DNA of 42,307 bases from CAZWUK01 sp964636685 (GCA_964636685.1 CAZWUK010000006.1:1-42307), one strand, 5' to 3'; shown: positions 22,769 through 31,098, counted from the first letter of the stretch. Notes: generated by a model from the sequence alone, not told the origin. Program-made: numbers and translations.

Positions 22769-23782
22769 TTATGCCAAATCAGAAAGCCGCACTGTTTCCA
22801 CCGTACAGGGTTGCGTGGCGGCAAACGCCTCCACCTCTGCGCGGGTCGGCAGCGCCAGCCCGATGGTACCGCGTTTTTGAACGACCAGCGTACCGGCGCA
22901 GTTGCAAAACAGCGCCGCGTCCGTCAGCGATAGATTGCGTTGGAGCGCCGTCAGCAGCGCCGCGTCAAAGGTGTCGCCCGCGCCCGTGGGATCGACGACC
23001 AATACGTCGATTCCGCCGCACAGCGCGACCTCGCCGCCGATGCTCAGCACCGCGCCGTCCTTGTCCCGCGTCAAAGCGACCACGCGTGGGCCCATCGCGT
23101 GCAGCGCGCGCAGTACGTCGCCCACGGACTCTTTTCCCGTGATGATACGGCCCTCCGCAAGCGTCGGCGCGATCACGTCCGCCATGGCAAGCACCTTGCG
23201 CATGCGTTCCTCCGCCGCCCGGCTGTTGCTCAATTCAAAGCGAATATTGGGGTCGAAGCTCAAGAGCACGCCGTTCTCCTTGGCAATCTCGGCCGCCGCC
23301 ATGCTGGCAGAGCGCATCTCCTCGGTCAATTCCAGCAGCATGCCGGGAAAATGCAGAGCATACGCGCCGGCAAGATACGCCGGATCCAAATCGTCCCGGC
23401 TGTACAGGCTGCCCGCCGAACGGTTGCGGTAATATTGATAGTTGCGGCTGCCGCCCTCCAGATATTCGATAAACGCCAGCCCGATCTGCCCGTCGTCGGC
23501 AACGATCACGCGGCTGCAATCCACGCCCTCGCCCGTGATGGTATCGTATACCATGCGGCTGAGCGCGTCCTTTCCAACCTTGCCGAGAAACCCGCTGTCC
23601 GCGCCAAGACGCGCTGCGGCACAGGCGCAGATCCCCGCGCTGCCGCTCGCCGTTTTGAGTACGGTTCCCGCCTTGTCGATCCGACCGGTCTTCTCTGTCG
23701 GAATAAACTCGACCAGCAGTTCCCCCAAGGTCAAAATCTTTCCGTTGGCGTTTGCCGAGCGCGGCATTTCGCTTCTGTCCAT
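22769..23782 (-). CDS. PfkB-family sugar kinase (2-keto-3-deoxygluconate kinase-like)
   Basis: 337 residues. PfkB/ribokinase fold: N-terminal LTLGELLVEFIPTEKTGRID, SAGICACAAARLGA in the glycine-rich sugar site, and the C-terminal ATP/catalytic motif DPTGAGDTFDAALLTALQ with the catalytic Asp of GAGD. The N terminus and the neighbouring aldolase favour a keto-deoxy sugar acid as substrate, but fructokinase-type activity is possible. I chose the ATG at 23782, with GGTGA seven bases upstream, over a TTG seven codons earlier. It has its own promoter, divergent from the LacI-type gene. Confidence 0.87.
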   Translation of the reverse strand: MDRSEMPRSANANGKILTLGELLVEFIPTEKTGRIDKAGTVLKTASGSAGICACAAARLGADSGFLGKVGKDALSRMVYDTITGEGVDCSRVIVADDGQIGLAFIEYLEGGSRNYQYYRNRSAGSLYSRDDLDPAYLAGAYALHFPGMLLELTEEMRSASMAAAEIAKENGVLLSFDPNIRFELSNSRAAEERMRKVLAMADVIAPTLAEGRIITGKESVGDVLRALHAMGPRVVALTRDKDGAVLSIGGEVALCGGIDVLVVDPTGAGDTFDAALLTALQRNLSLTDAALFCNCAGTLVVQKRGTIGLALPTRAEVEAFAATQPCTVETVRLSDLA

Positions 23783-23851
23783 CTTTTTTTCACCGGGGCG
23801 CAAACATCTCTGCGCCGCTGTTCAAATTTTCATGTCGGTACAACAAAATAA

Positions 23852-23899
23852 CTAATAACTACTATCTAATAAAATAGCAAAATCCAGTAATATTGTCAA
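23852..23899 (-). promoter_or_regulatory. Promoter of the kinase-aldolase operon with two TTATTAG motifs
   Basis: Minus strand TTGACA (23899-23894), 17-bp spacer, TATTTT (23876-23871). TTATTAG occurs at 23872-23866, overlapping the -10 box, and at 23858-23852, 14 bases further on, both in the sense direction. Confidence 0.8.
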
Positions 23900-23981
23900 G
23901 GAAAGCGCCGGTATTCCTCTCAAAAAATCGCAAGAAATATCGTATTCTACGGCTTTTTTTCTTATTTTTTTATGATTTTAT

Positions 23982-24027
23982 TTGACACGGCGCCGCTTTT
24001 GCGGTATATTTTTATTAGTCTTATTAG
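23982..24027 (+). promoter_or_regulatory. Promoter of the LacI-type gene with two TTATTAG motifs
   Basis: TTGACA (23982-23987), 17-bp spacer, TATATT (24005-24010). TTATTAG at 24012-24018 and 24021-24027, nine bases apart, covers the predicted start point, as an autoregulatory operator would. Confidence 0.8.
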
Positions 24028-24074
24028 CAATGGCGATTCGGCCATTGCGTCACAAAGGAGGGCCGTCGTTTCCG

Positions 24075-25157
24075 ATGAAAAAAGTCACCTCGCAGGACGT
24101 CGCTACGCGGGCGGGCGTTTCGCAGTCCGCCGTCTCGCTGATCCTCAACGGCAGTGAAAAGGTGCTGTTTAACGACGAAACCAAGGAGCGCGTATTTGCC
24201 GCGGCCAAGGCGCTTGGCTACCAGCTTCCAAAAAGAAAGAAGCGCAGCGCCGGCGGCAGAAACGGGCTTTTGCTGCTCTTTACGCCCACGCTCAACAATC
24301 CCTTTTATTCAGAGCTTGTGCAGACCGTGGAGCGATATGCCGACGCGTGCGGCTATCGCGTGATCGTCTGCAACACGCTGCGCAAGGCCGATCTTGAAAA
24401 ATATTATCTCGACACGTTTCTCAAAAGCAAAATCGATGGTATTATCTATACGTTCCTGCCGGGCTTTCCGGAGCTGATGGAAACCCTGTCGGTCACAATC
24501 CCTACGGTGCTCATCGGCGAAAAGCGCGCGGACGTCGCCATCTGCTCCATCGAGCTTTCCAACGAGCGCGCCGGAGCGATCCTCGCCGAGCATCTCTATG
24601 CGCTGGGGCACCGCCGGTTTTTGTTTGTGTCGACGCCGTTTAACCAGTTCACACTGGCGCGCCAGCAGCGTCTGGAGGGCATGCGGCAATTCATGCGCGC
24701 GCACGGGCTTTCCGACGATTGTCTCGAGATTCTTGTCCCCGACGCGCACTCCGAGACTGACAACCTGCCCGACGCAACGCCGTATGAATACGCCATCGGC
24801 CGGCATCTGATTATGAGCGCCATCGATCGGGGGCTATCCGCCACGGCGCTGATCGGCGTCAACGACATGACCGCCATCGGCGTGATGGACGGGCTCAAGG
24901 AGCGCGGCTACTCCGTCCCCGGCGATTTCTCCGTGTGCGGCTTTGACAATATCTTCTCCTCCGTCATCGCCAGCCCGCCGCTCACCACGATCGACCATCA
25001 TCTGACCGTTCGCTGCAAAGCGGCTGTGGACATGGTCACTTCGCAGCGGCAGGAGATGGACAAGACCCTTCAGCAGCCGCCGATCAACAAGGTGGAGTAT
25101 TCGCCCAAGCTCATCATTCGCGGTTCGACAGGCCCTTGCCGCGGCAACGCAAAATAA
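24075..25157 (+). CDS. LacI-family transcriptional regulator
   Basis: 360 residues. The N-terminal DNA-binding domain reads VATRAGVSQSAVSLILNG followed by ETKERVFAAAKALGYQ, the LacI signature with hinge helix. The rest is a periplasmic-binding-protein-like sugar sensor (LLLFTPTLNNPFYSELVQTV, LIGVNDMTAIGVMDGL, FSVCGFDNI). The start at 24075 is the first in-frame ATG with the HTH; AGGAGG lies 13 bases before, rather far. It is divergent from the kinase-aldolase operon and upstream of yesL-like and nahK-like genes, so it likely controls sugar use in both directions. Confidence 0.92.
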   Translation: MKKVTSQDVATRAGVSQSAVSLILNGSEKVLFNDETKERVFAAAKALGYQLPKRKKRSAGGRNGLLLLFTPTLNNPFYSELVQTVERYADACGYRVIVCNTLRKADLEKYYLDTFLKSKIDGIIYTFLPGFPELMETLSVTIPTVLIGEKRADVAICSIELSNERAGAILAEHLYALGHRRFLFVSTPFNQFTLARQQRLEGMRQFMRAHGLSDDCLEILVPDAHSETDNLPDATPYEYAIGRHLIMSAIDRGLSATALIGVNDMTAIGVMDGLKERGYSVPGDFSVCGFDNIFSSVIASPPLTTIDHHLTVRCKAAVDMVTSQRQEMDKTLQQPPINKVEYSPKLIIRGSTGPCRGNAK

Positions 25158-25175
25158 CGCTTACAGGAGGCTTCT

Positions 25176-26123
25176 ATGCTGAAACGCCTGATTTACGGCG
25201 ATCCCAACCGTCCGGACGCGGAAGGACTCCCCACGCCGGAAAAAAGGAGAAAGCTCTTCAAGCAGCAGCTTTCCATCCATTTTCTTTCCATGATCTTCCC
25301 CTGTCTGGTATGCTTTGCGTTTTCTCTGCCGGCGCTCGTCTGGACGGAGCTGACCGTTCGCGCCGTACCGCTCACCGAAGCGGGGCTCGCGGATTTGTCG
25401 AGCAGCGCGTTTATCACGACCTATCTTGTCGGGCTTGCCGTCGGCATACTTGTCACAGGGCCGGCCATGGCCGGTTTTTCACTGCTGATGCGCAACTGGG
25501 CGCGCGGCGAGCATGCCTCCCGCTGGAGCACGTTTTTCGGCGGAATGAAACGCAATTGGAAGCAGGGGCTGCTCTGCTCCTTTCTCTCGGGACTGTTGCC
25601 GCTGTTTGCTTACAGCGCGCTGAACTATTACGGTAATCTCGGACAAACCAGCAGCCTCTGGTATCTCATTCCGTTTGCGCTGTGCGCGCTCGTTTGCATC
25701 TTCTGGCTGCTGATCCGGCAATTGATCTATATGATGATCGATACCTATGCGCTGCCATTTCACACGCTTGTGAAAAACGCGCTGCTCGTTTCTATTCTGG
25801 AGCTGCCCAAAAGTCTGCTGGTGCTGCTGCTCTCCGCGCTGCCGCTCGGCGTATTCGCGCTGCTTCTATACATGCTCCCGTCGCGTATGGGGCTGACGGT
25901 CGTCGTCGGCTTTGCCTACTACGCGTTCATCGGCATTGCGCTGGAGCGATTCCTGTTTGCTTCGTTTGCAAACTATGCCTGCGAAAAGCACATCAATCCC
26001 CGCATCCCCGGTGCACGGGTCGATATCGGTCTGACCACCGAACGCGAGGTTTCGATAGACGATGCGCAGCCGGCGTCTGACGGCGCAGCCGACGCGGAGT
26101 CGCTTCCGGACGAAACCAACTGA
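25176..26123 (+). CDS. YesL-like (DUF624) membrane protein
   Basis: 315 residues with about five membrane helices. The family segment is clear: GPAMAGFSLLMRNWARGEHA then STFFGGMKRNWKQG. YesL-type proteins are found next to carbohydrate ABC transporters and glycoside hydrolases, but their function is unknown. The C-terminal 40 residues are acidic and probably cytosolic. ACAGGAGG precedes the ATG, 18 bases after the LacI-type gene, so they are co-transcribed. No ABC transporter is present here. Confidence 0.8.
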   Translation: MLKRLIYGDPNRPDAEGLPTPEKRRKLFKQQLSIHFLSMIFPCLVCFAFSLPALVWTELTVRAVPLTEAGLADLSSSAFITTYLVGLAVGILVTGPAMAGFSLLMRNWARGEHASRWSTFFGGMKRNWKQGLLCSFLSGLLPLFAYSALNYYGNLGQTSSLWYLIPFALCALVCIFWLLIRQLIYMMIDTYALPFHTLVKNALLVSILELPKSLLVLLLSALPLGVFALLLYMLPSRMGLTVVVGFAYYAFIGIALERFLFASFANYACEKHINPRIPGARVDIGLTTEREVSIDDAQPASDGAADAESLPDETN

Positions 26124-26181
26124 AAAAAAACCGTTTTTATGCGGATTTAAAATCATTACGAAAAAGAAAGGATCCCGGATC

Positions 26182-27255
26182 ATGCTTCAGATTCCAAACG
26201 AGTTCCAAATCACGGGAACGCTGCAATCCTGTGAACGCTACGGCAGCGGCCATATCAACGAGACATACCTTGCCGTCACCGACAAAAAGCGCTATATTCT
26301 CCAAAAGGTGAGCACGGTCGCCTTTAAAAAGCCCGACGAGCTGATGGAAAATATCATTGCCGTCACAAAGCACCTGCGCACCAAAACCAGCGATCCGCGC
26401 GGAGCGCTCCAGCTGATTCCCACCGTGGGCGGCAAGGAATATCTGGTCACGGACGAAGGCTGCTACTGGCGGATGTATGATTTCATCGAGGACAGCTTGT
26501 GCTTGGACACCGCTGAGACTGCCGACGATTTTTATGAGAGCGCGATTGCGTTTGGCATGTTTCAAAAGCTTCTTGCAGAGTTTCCCGCCGCGTCGCTGCA
26601 CGAAACGATCGTCAACTTTCACAATACGCCCGATCGCTGCCGGCAATTCCGCGAGGCGCTGCAAAAGGACGCGCTGGGGCGCGCCGCCTGGTGCGCCAAG
26701 GAAATCAAGTTTGTGCTGGATCATGAGCAAGAGGCAAGCATCCTGACGGATCTGCTCAAGGCGGGCGAACTGCCGCTGCGCGTGACGCACAACGACACCA
26801 AGCTCAACAACGTCATGCTCGACGCAACGACCCGTAAGGCGCTCTGCGTCATCGACCTCGACACCGTCATGCCGGGGCTGTCGCTGTTTGACTACGGCGA
26901 CTCCATCCGCTTCGGCGCGTCCACCGCCAAGGAGGATGAAACGGATCTTTCCAAGGTGCGGGTGGATCTTTCGCTCTTTGAAGCCTACACGCGCGGCTTT
27001 CTGACCGCTTGCGGCAGCAGCCTCACCGCGCGCGAGATCGAGCTGTTTCCCCTCGGCGCGAAGATGATGACCTTTGAGTGCGGCACGCGCTTTTTGACCG
27101 ACTATCTTTCCGGCGACGTATATTTCCACATTGCGCGGCCGTCCCACAACCTGGATCGCTGCCGCACGCAGTTCAAGCTGGTCGCGGAGATGGAAGCGCA
27201 CTGGGACGAGATGCAGGCGATCGTAGCCCGCGTCAAGTCGGAAGTCGTCGGCTGA
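26182..27255 (+). CDS. nahK: N-acetylhexosamine 1-kinase (NahK-like), APH fold
   Basis: 357 residues, about the length of NahK of Bifidobacterium longum, which phosphorylates GlcNAc and GalNAc at C1 for the lacto-N-biose/galacto-N-biose route. From memory the match runs through the protein: YGSGHINETYLAVTDKKRYI, the Brenner motif LRVTHNDTKLNNVMLDATT, then VIDLDTVMPGLSLFDYGDS, IRFGASTAKEDETDLSKV and ECGTRFLTDYLSGDVYF. The HND and DLD acidic residues carry out catalysis and Mg binding. AAAGGA precedes the ATG. No lacto-N-biose phosphorylase is in the window, so it may salvage free amino sugars. Confidence 0.83.
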   Translation: MLQIPNEFQITGTLQSCERYGSGHINETYLAVTDKKRYILQKVSTVAFKKPDELMENIIAVTKHLRTKTSDPRGALQLIPTVGGKEYLVTDEGCYWRMYDFIEDSLCLDTAETADDFYESAIAFGMFQKLLAEFPAASLHETIVNFHNTPDRCRQFREALQKDALGRAAWCAKEIKFVLDHEQEASILTDLLKAGELPLRVTHNDTKLNNVMLDATTRKALCVIDLDTVMPGLSLFDYGDSIRFGASTAKEDETDLSKVRVDLSLFEAYTRGFLTACGSSLTAREIELFPLGAKMMTFECGTRFLTDYLSGDVYFHIARPSHNLDRCRTQFKLVAEMEAHWDEMQAIVARVKSEVVG

Positions 27256-27273
27256 TTTTTGAGGAGGTACGCT

Positions 27274-27765
27274 ATGCTTCACGGCGGAGGCGACATGCTC
27301 GTCAACCTGTCAACGCTTCCAAGCGCGCCCGCGCTTTCCCCGGAGTACCGCATCCTGCGCGCAATTCCCGGCGACCGGGCGGCGGTGCTCGCTTTTGTAC
27401 GGGAAAATTTCCGCGCCTGCTGGGCGGAGGAAGCCGACTATGCGCTGCGTCAAAGCCCCGTCGGCTGCTTGATTGCCGTAGCGGGCAAGGAAATCGTCGG
27501 TTTTGCCTGCTATGATGTGGCTGGAAAGGGCTTTTTCGGCCCGATCGGGGTACTCCCGCGCACGCGCGGCAGTCACGTGGGAGCCGCGCTGTTGATCGGC
27601 GCCTTGAACGCGATGCTGCAAGCCGGTTACGGCTACGGCATCATCGGCTGGGTCGAGCCGGACGTCGCGCCCTTTTATGAAAAGACGGTCAACGCCGTCT
27701 ATATCCCCGGCGGCACGCCGGAAAACAGCGTTTTTGCCCGCTACATCGATCCCTCCGCCATCTGA
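27274..27765 (+). CDS. GNAT-family acetyltransferase
   Basis: 163 residues. GNAT fold: EYRILRAIPGDRAAVLAFV at the start, strand GCLIAVAGKEIVGFACYD, then the acetyl-CoA pyrophosphate loop region GVLPRTRGSHVGAALLIGAL and GYGIIGWVEPDVAPFYEK. I chose the ATG at 27274 because AGGAGG is six bases upstream. It follows the NahK-like gene by 18 bases and ends the operon. It might acetylate an amino sugar or a small amine; not resolvable. Confidence 0.83.
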   Translation: MLHGGGDMLVNLSTLPSAPALSPEYRILRAIPGDRAAVLAFVRENFRACWAEEADYALRQSPVGCLIAVAGKEIVGFACYDVAGKGFFGPIGVLPRTRGSHVGAALLIGALNAMLQAGYGYGIIGWVEPDVAPFYEKTVNAVYIPGGTPENSVFARYIDPSAI

Positions 27766-27794
27766 GCGCCGTTTTTCGGCACGGTCTGTAAACA

Positions 27795-27858
27795 AAAAAA
27801 GCCCTCTCCGCTATACGTGGCTGAAAGCGTCGCGCACAGGTCGGAAATGGGCTTTTTT
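27795..27858 (+). terminator. Terminator of the LacI-nahK operon with long loop
   Basis: AAAAAAGCCC (27795-27804) pairs perfectly with GGGCTTTTTT (27849-27858), enclosing 44 bases that can fold further. The T-run supports termination on the plus strand, and the complementary A-run would serve the minus strand too. Confidence 0.75.
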
Positions 27859-27942
27859 GTATGGTTGCCGTTCGTCAGAGAACGTCCCACCGTGTTCTTT
27901 TGCACAAGCGCGGCGCTGCCGCCGAATCGCTCCCTCCAACGT

Positions 27943-28890
27943 TTATTTCGCCGTCAGCAGCTCCAGCGGCGACACGCCGTCCCGACCGTCATAGGCGAAC
28001 AGGTACGACAGCGCGTTTTCGCCCGATTGGACGACAAGCTCGTAGCAGGGCGCGCCCTCGGGACGTGTGACGCCGCCGTAAAGCGCGAAGCCGTCCGCTA
28101 TAGCCGGATCGTCGAAAAGCACCTTGTCGCGCACAAATTCAAATGTGCCGGCGTCGGTTTCCGTATAGGTCACGGCATACAGCGTGATGTGACTGCCGCA
28201 ATAGCGCGGCACAATGAGCGCAAGATCCGATTCACCGGGCAAAATCTCCGTGCGCGCCGGCGCCGCTTCCAGTGCCGCCGCATCGGGGATATTGACGATC
28301 AGCGCGAGCACGTCCGCGGCCGCGTCGGCTGCCAGTGCGGTAAACGCCGCGTTCTCCGCGCCCCTCTCCGCCGTCTGAAAGGAAAACGCCGTCAGCGGTT
28401 CGTTGTAGACCGCGTGCCCGCTCTCCAGCACGTTGCCTTCGCAGGTAATCATCACGCTGTCGAGCATAAACGCGTCGAGCACCGTGTTGACAAGACTCCC
28501 GAGCAGCATCGCTTCGCCCGCTGTGCCGGTACCGCAAACCGCGTCGCCGTAGACGTCGTTCATGTCCAGCGTTCCCTGCCGCGCTGCACCGCCCTCCACC
28601 TCCGCGCGAAACGAACGAACCGCCGTACCGGCGGGCAGCGCCCCATTTTCAACAAGCGCCGCGACCAGTGCGTCTATGTCCTGCTTCGGCAAGACGACCG
28701 TTTTTTTCACAAGACCGTCCGCTGTCTCGGCGGGCAGATACAATACCGTTTCGGCAAGCGCGGCTCCGTCGGACGCGGTCGGCTCCGGCGCGGCGGCTTC
28801 TGCGGTCGGCTCCGTCGCCGCACCGCTCGCAAGGGTAGAGCAGGCCGCCAGCAGCGCGCAGACGGGAAGAATCAAAAGCAAACGTTTCAT
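27943..28890 (-). CDS. GerMN-domain lipoprotein
   Basis: 315 residues. Type II signal peptide with lipobox LAAC (Cys 17), then a Thr/Ala/Glu-rich linker. The middle (about residues 60-160) resembles the GerMN domain: GTLDMNDVYGDAVCGTGTAG, SLVNTVLDAFMLDSVMITCE, and a YNEPL near its end. GerM of Bacillus is needed for forespore engulfment and spore cortex. The C-terminal ~130 residues form a second domain I do not recognise. It lies 34 bases after corA in the same direction and shares its promoter; cwlD, another spore gene, is nearby. Confidence 0.72.
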   Translation of the reverse strand: MKRLLLILPVCALLAACSTLASGAATEPTAEAAAPEPTASDGAALAETVLYLPAETADGLVKKTVVLPKQDIDALVAALVENGALPAGTAVRSFRAEVEGGAARQGTLDMNDVYGDAVCGTGTAGEAMLLGSLVNTVLDAFMLDSVMITCEGNVLESGHAVYNEPLTAFSFQTAERGAENAAFTALAADAAADVLALIVNIPDAAALEAAPARTEILPGESDLALIVPRYCGSHITLYAVTYTETDAGTFEFVRDKVLFDDPAIADGFALYGGVTRPEGAPCYELVVQSGENALSYLFAYDGRDGVSPLELLTAK

Positions 28891-28924
28891 GGCAAATCGC
28901 CTCCTGTTTTTTCCGGAAATCGCA

Positions 28925-29860
28925 TTAAAAATACTTCTTCTTCTTAAAATACCAAACGCAGCCCACGACCACCGCGATGGAGAAAAAAACGACGCCGAGA
29001 TAGCCGTAGCGCCAGTTCAGCTCCGGCATAAACGCAAAATTCATGCCGTACCATCCGACAATCAGCGTCAGCGGAAGAAATATCGTAGTGACCACGGTAA
29101 ACAGCTGCATAGTCTGGTTGAGCTTAATATCCATCGACGCCTGATACGCCTCTCGCAGCTGCACCAAGCTGTCGCGCAGCAGCTGGACGTTGTTGTACAG
29201 GCGCGTCGCCTTGTCAGTCACCATATTGAAGTAACGCAGATCGCTGCCGCCGTAAAGCTCGTTGTCGTCCTGCTCGAGATCCTTGCCGATGGTAATGATC
29301 TGCTCATAATAGTTGCGCAGCAGCAGCATGTCCTTGCGCATCATAAAGATGCGGGTGTTGAAGGTCTTGTCGGCGGCGCCGCGCACGATCTCACCCTCCA
29401 TCTTCTCAATGCGCTCCTCCACGCCCTCCAGTACGCCGAGATCGCCCTGCATGATCTTTTCAAACAGCGCAAACACGAGCCGCCCGACGGTGACGGCGTC
29501 CGCGCGGTATTTGTGGATGGCATAATCAAACATCTTTTCCGTGCTCTTGTCCGCATCGACAATGTCAATCAGCAAAAAGAGGTTGCGCTTGAGCAGCACG
29601 CCGATCCGGTCTTCGTCCTCCTCGATATTCTGCGTATCCAGAAAGGTGATGATCCCGAAGCTGTAATCATCGTAGGCGTCCAGCCTGCCGCGAATGTTGG
29701 TATTCTTTTGTTCGCAGCTGGCAACGCACACCTCGCTTACGCCAAAGCGCTCGGCATTTTCTTCAAATTCCTTGAGCGTGATAAGACCGGTTGTCAAAAT
29801 ATCGTCGGAAATTTCCTGTATTTTGATCTCGTTCACCCGGTCTGTAAATTGATAAAGCAT
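28925..29860 (-). CDS. corA: CorA-family divalent cation channel
   Basis: 311 residues, close to the usual CorA length. A cytosolic alpha/beta N-terminal domain and long stalk helices (ERIEKMEGEIVRGAADKTF, DNVQ-type helix NNVQLLRDSLVQL) are followed by two C-terminal helices with the hallmark YGMNF between them (IVGWYGMNFAFMPE) and a basic KKKKYF end. CorA pentamers conduct Mg2+, Co2+ or Ni2+. It has its own promoter and is probably co-transcribed with the GerMN lipoprotein. Confidence 0.92.
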   Translation of the reverse strand: MLYQFTDRVNEIKIQEISDDILTTGLITLKEFEENAERFGVSEVCVASCEQKNTNIRGRLDAYDDYSFGIITFLDTQNIEEDEDRIGVLLKRNLFLLIDIVDADKSTEKMFDYAIHKYRADAVTVGRLVFALFEKIMQGDLGVLEGVEERIEKMEGEIVRGAADKTFNTRIFMMRKDMLLLRNYYEQIITIGKDLEQDDNELYGGSDLRYFNMVTDKATRLYNNVQLLRDSLVQLREAYQASMDIKLNQTMQLFTVVTTIFLPLTLIVGWYGMNFAFMPELNWRYGYLGVVFFSIAVVVGCVWYFKKKKYF

Positions 29861-29908
29861 GTCCCGCCTCCGGCTTCCGGCATGCCGAAAGCGCGTATTT
29901 TCTTCTAT

Positions 29909-29937
29909 ATTTTATGAAAGCGAGAGACGCTTGTCAA
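29909..29937 (-). promoter_or_regulatory. Promoter of corA-GerMN lipoprotein
   Basis: Minus strand TTGACA (29937-29932), 17-bp spacer, TAAAAT (29914-29909). Confidence 0.85.
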
Positions 29938-29948
29938 GGTATGCGGAC

Positions 29949-30009
29949 GCCGGTCTGGCCGTGCGCGGGCGGCGCCGGTCTGGCCGTGCGCGGGCGGCGC
30001 CGGTCTGGC
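29949..30009. repeat. 25-bp GC-rich tandem repeat, 2.4 copies
   Basis: Two identical units (29949-29973 and 29974-29998) starting GCCGGTCTGG and ending GCGGGCGGC, plus an 11-base partial copy, between the corA promoter and the end of cwlD. All-but-palindromic GCC/GGC content suggests hairpins. Confidence 0.9.
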
Positions 30010-30021
30010 GATTCGCCCTGC

Positions 30022-30714
30022 TTACGCCTGATTCTGCGCGCCAAGATATGCCATGACGCCCGCCACGATCGCGTCAGCCAGCGTTTTTTGATACGCTTCG
30101 TCCTGTAAAAAAAGCTCCTCCTCGGCATTGGAAAGAAACCCGCACTCCACAAGCACCGCCGTCGCCGTGCATTCCCGCAGCACAAAGTAATCGCCGGGGT
30201 TTGGCAGCCGCCGTTTTTGTCCTGTTGCACTGCAAATGCTTTCAATCAGCTTTGCCGCGGCCTTTTCACCCTCTGCGGAGCCCTTCATATAATAGGTCAT
30301 CGCGCCGTGAATGCTGCGATCCTGAAACTGATTCATATGGATGGAAACGATCAGATCGACGCCCTCGCCGCGCAGGATGCGCCGTCGCGCCGCCATGTCC
30401 TTGCGCTTTGTATCGTCGAGCGCGTTGCCGTCGGCGCGGGTCATGACGACGTTCACGCCGTTTGCGGCCAGCCCCGCCTCCACCCGTTTCGCCACGGCAA
30501 GGTTCAGTTCCGCCTCTACAACGCCCGTTTCACTGCCGATTGCGCCGCCGTCCGCCCCGCCGTGCCCCGCGTCCACCACGACGGTAAAGCCGTCCGCCGT
30601 CGCGGGTACGCCGTCCGTTTTCTCCATGCTTTCCGCAACGCCAAGCAGCGTTACGGATACCGCCGCTGTTACAAGCAGCGCGCCGAGCCAGTCCATCACC
30701 GCCCGAAGCCGCAT
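30022..30714 (-). CDS. cwlD: N-acetylmuramoyl-L-alanine amidase CwlD
   Basis: 230 residues. An N-terminal signal/anchor helix (about residues 9-28) is followed by an Amidase_3 domain: VVVDAGHGGADGGAIG with zinc His, EAELNLAVAKRVEAGL with Glu, LIVSIHMNQF with the second His, and AVLVECGFLSNAEEE with the catalytic Glu. CwlD, with PdaA, makes the muramic-delta-lactam of the spore cortex required for germination. I chose the ATG at 30714, with GGGAGGAAG upstream, over a longer in-frame start. A DnaA-box cluster lies upstream. Confidence 0.9.
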   Translation of the reverse strand: MRLRAVMDWLGALLVTAAVSVTLLGVAESMEKTDGVPATADGFTVVVDAGHGGADGGAIGSETGVVEAELNLAVAKRVEAGLAANGVNVVMTRADGNALDDTKRKDMAARRRILRGEGVDLIVSIHMNQFQDRSIHGAMTYYMKGSAEGEKAAAKLIESICSATGQKRRLPNPGDYFVLRECTATAVLVECGFLSNAEEELFLQDEAYQKTLADAIVAGVMAYLGAQNQA

Positions 30715-30813
30715 GATCCACTTCCTCCCTGCGGAAATTCCATTTTGGTGTAAATTCCCCGTCAAGGTATTCTATTCCGTTCCCCACGGCGGTTATTCCG
30801 TAAAAACAAATGT

Positions 30814-30930
30814 ATATTCACACATCTATCCACAACGTCCACATAGTTATCCACAATTCAAGCTGCGGTTTCATGGGCGCTTTTGTGCACTTGTCCACCT
30901 CATACACAGCTGCATAGCCAGTTATCCACA
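30814..30930 (+). promoter_or_regulatory. Cluster of DnaA boxes in the 384-base gap between cwlD and the hydrolase gene
   Basis: Two perfect TTATCCACA boxes (30847-30855, 30922-30930) and three with one mismatch to TTATNCACA (ATATTCACA 30814-30822, CTATCCACA 30826-30834, TCATACACA 30900-30908), all on the plus strand. The rest of the gap (30715-31098) holds a TACAAT with extended TG at 30990-30998, possibly the hydrolase promoter, and nothing else I can name. Confidence 0.8.
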
Positions 30931-31098
30931 TGCAAAAAATCGAAATTCTTCGACAGGCGGCGTTATAAATATGCAGGGCGCCTTGTCTGTGATACAATGA
31001 AAAAAGCAACGCGCGCCGTCACGCCAGCCGCTCAAAAAATCAATTTCTTTGCAACGGACGAAGCGCGCGACTTTGATTTTGAGAGGAGAGGGCGCTCA

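Noticed and set aside
30814..30930. Firm call of oriC
   Set aside because: No dnaA or dnaN in reach and GC skew cannot be computed by eye, so I report a DnaA-box cluster only.
30883..31098. Upstream in-frame extension of the alpha/beta hydrolase
   Set aside because: It runs through DnaA boxes and a -10 box; the start at 31099 has a strong ribosome site and matches family length.
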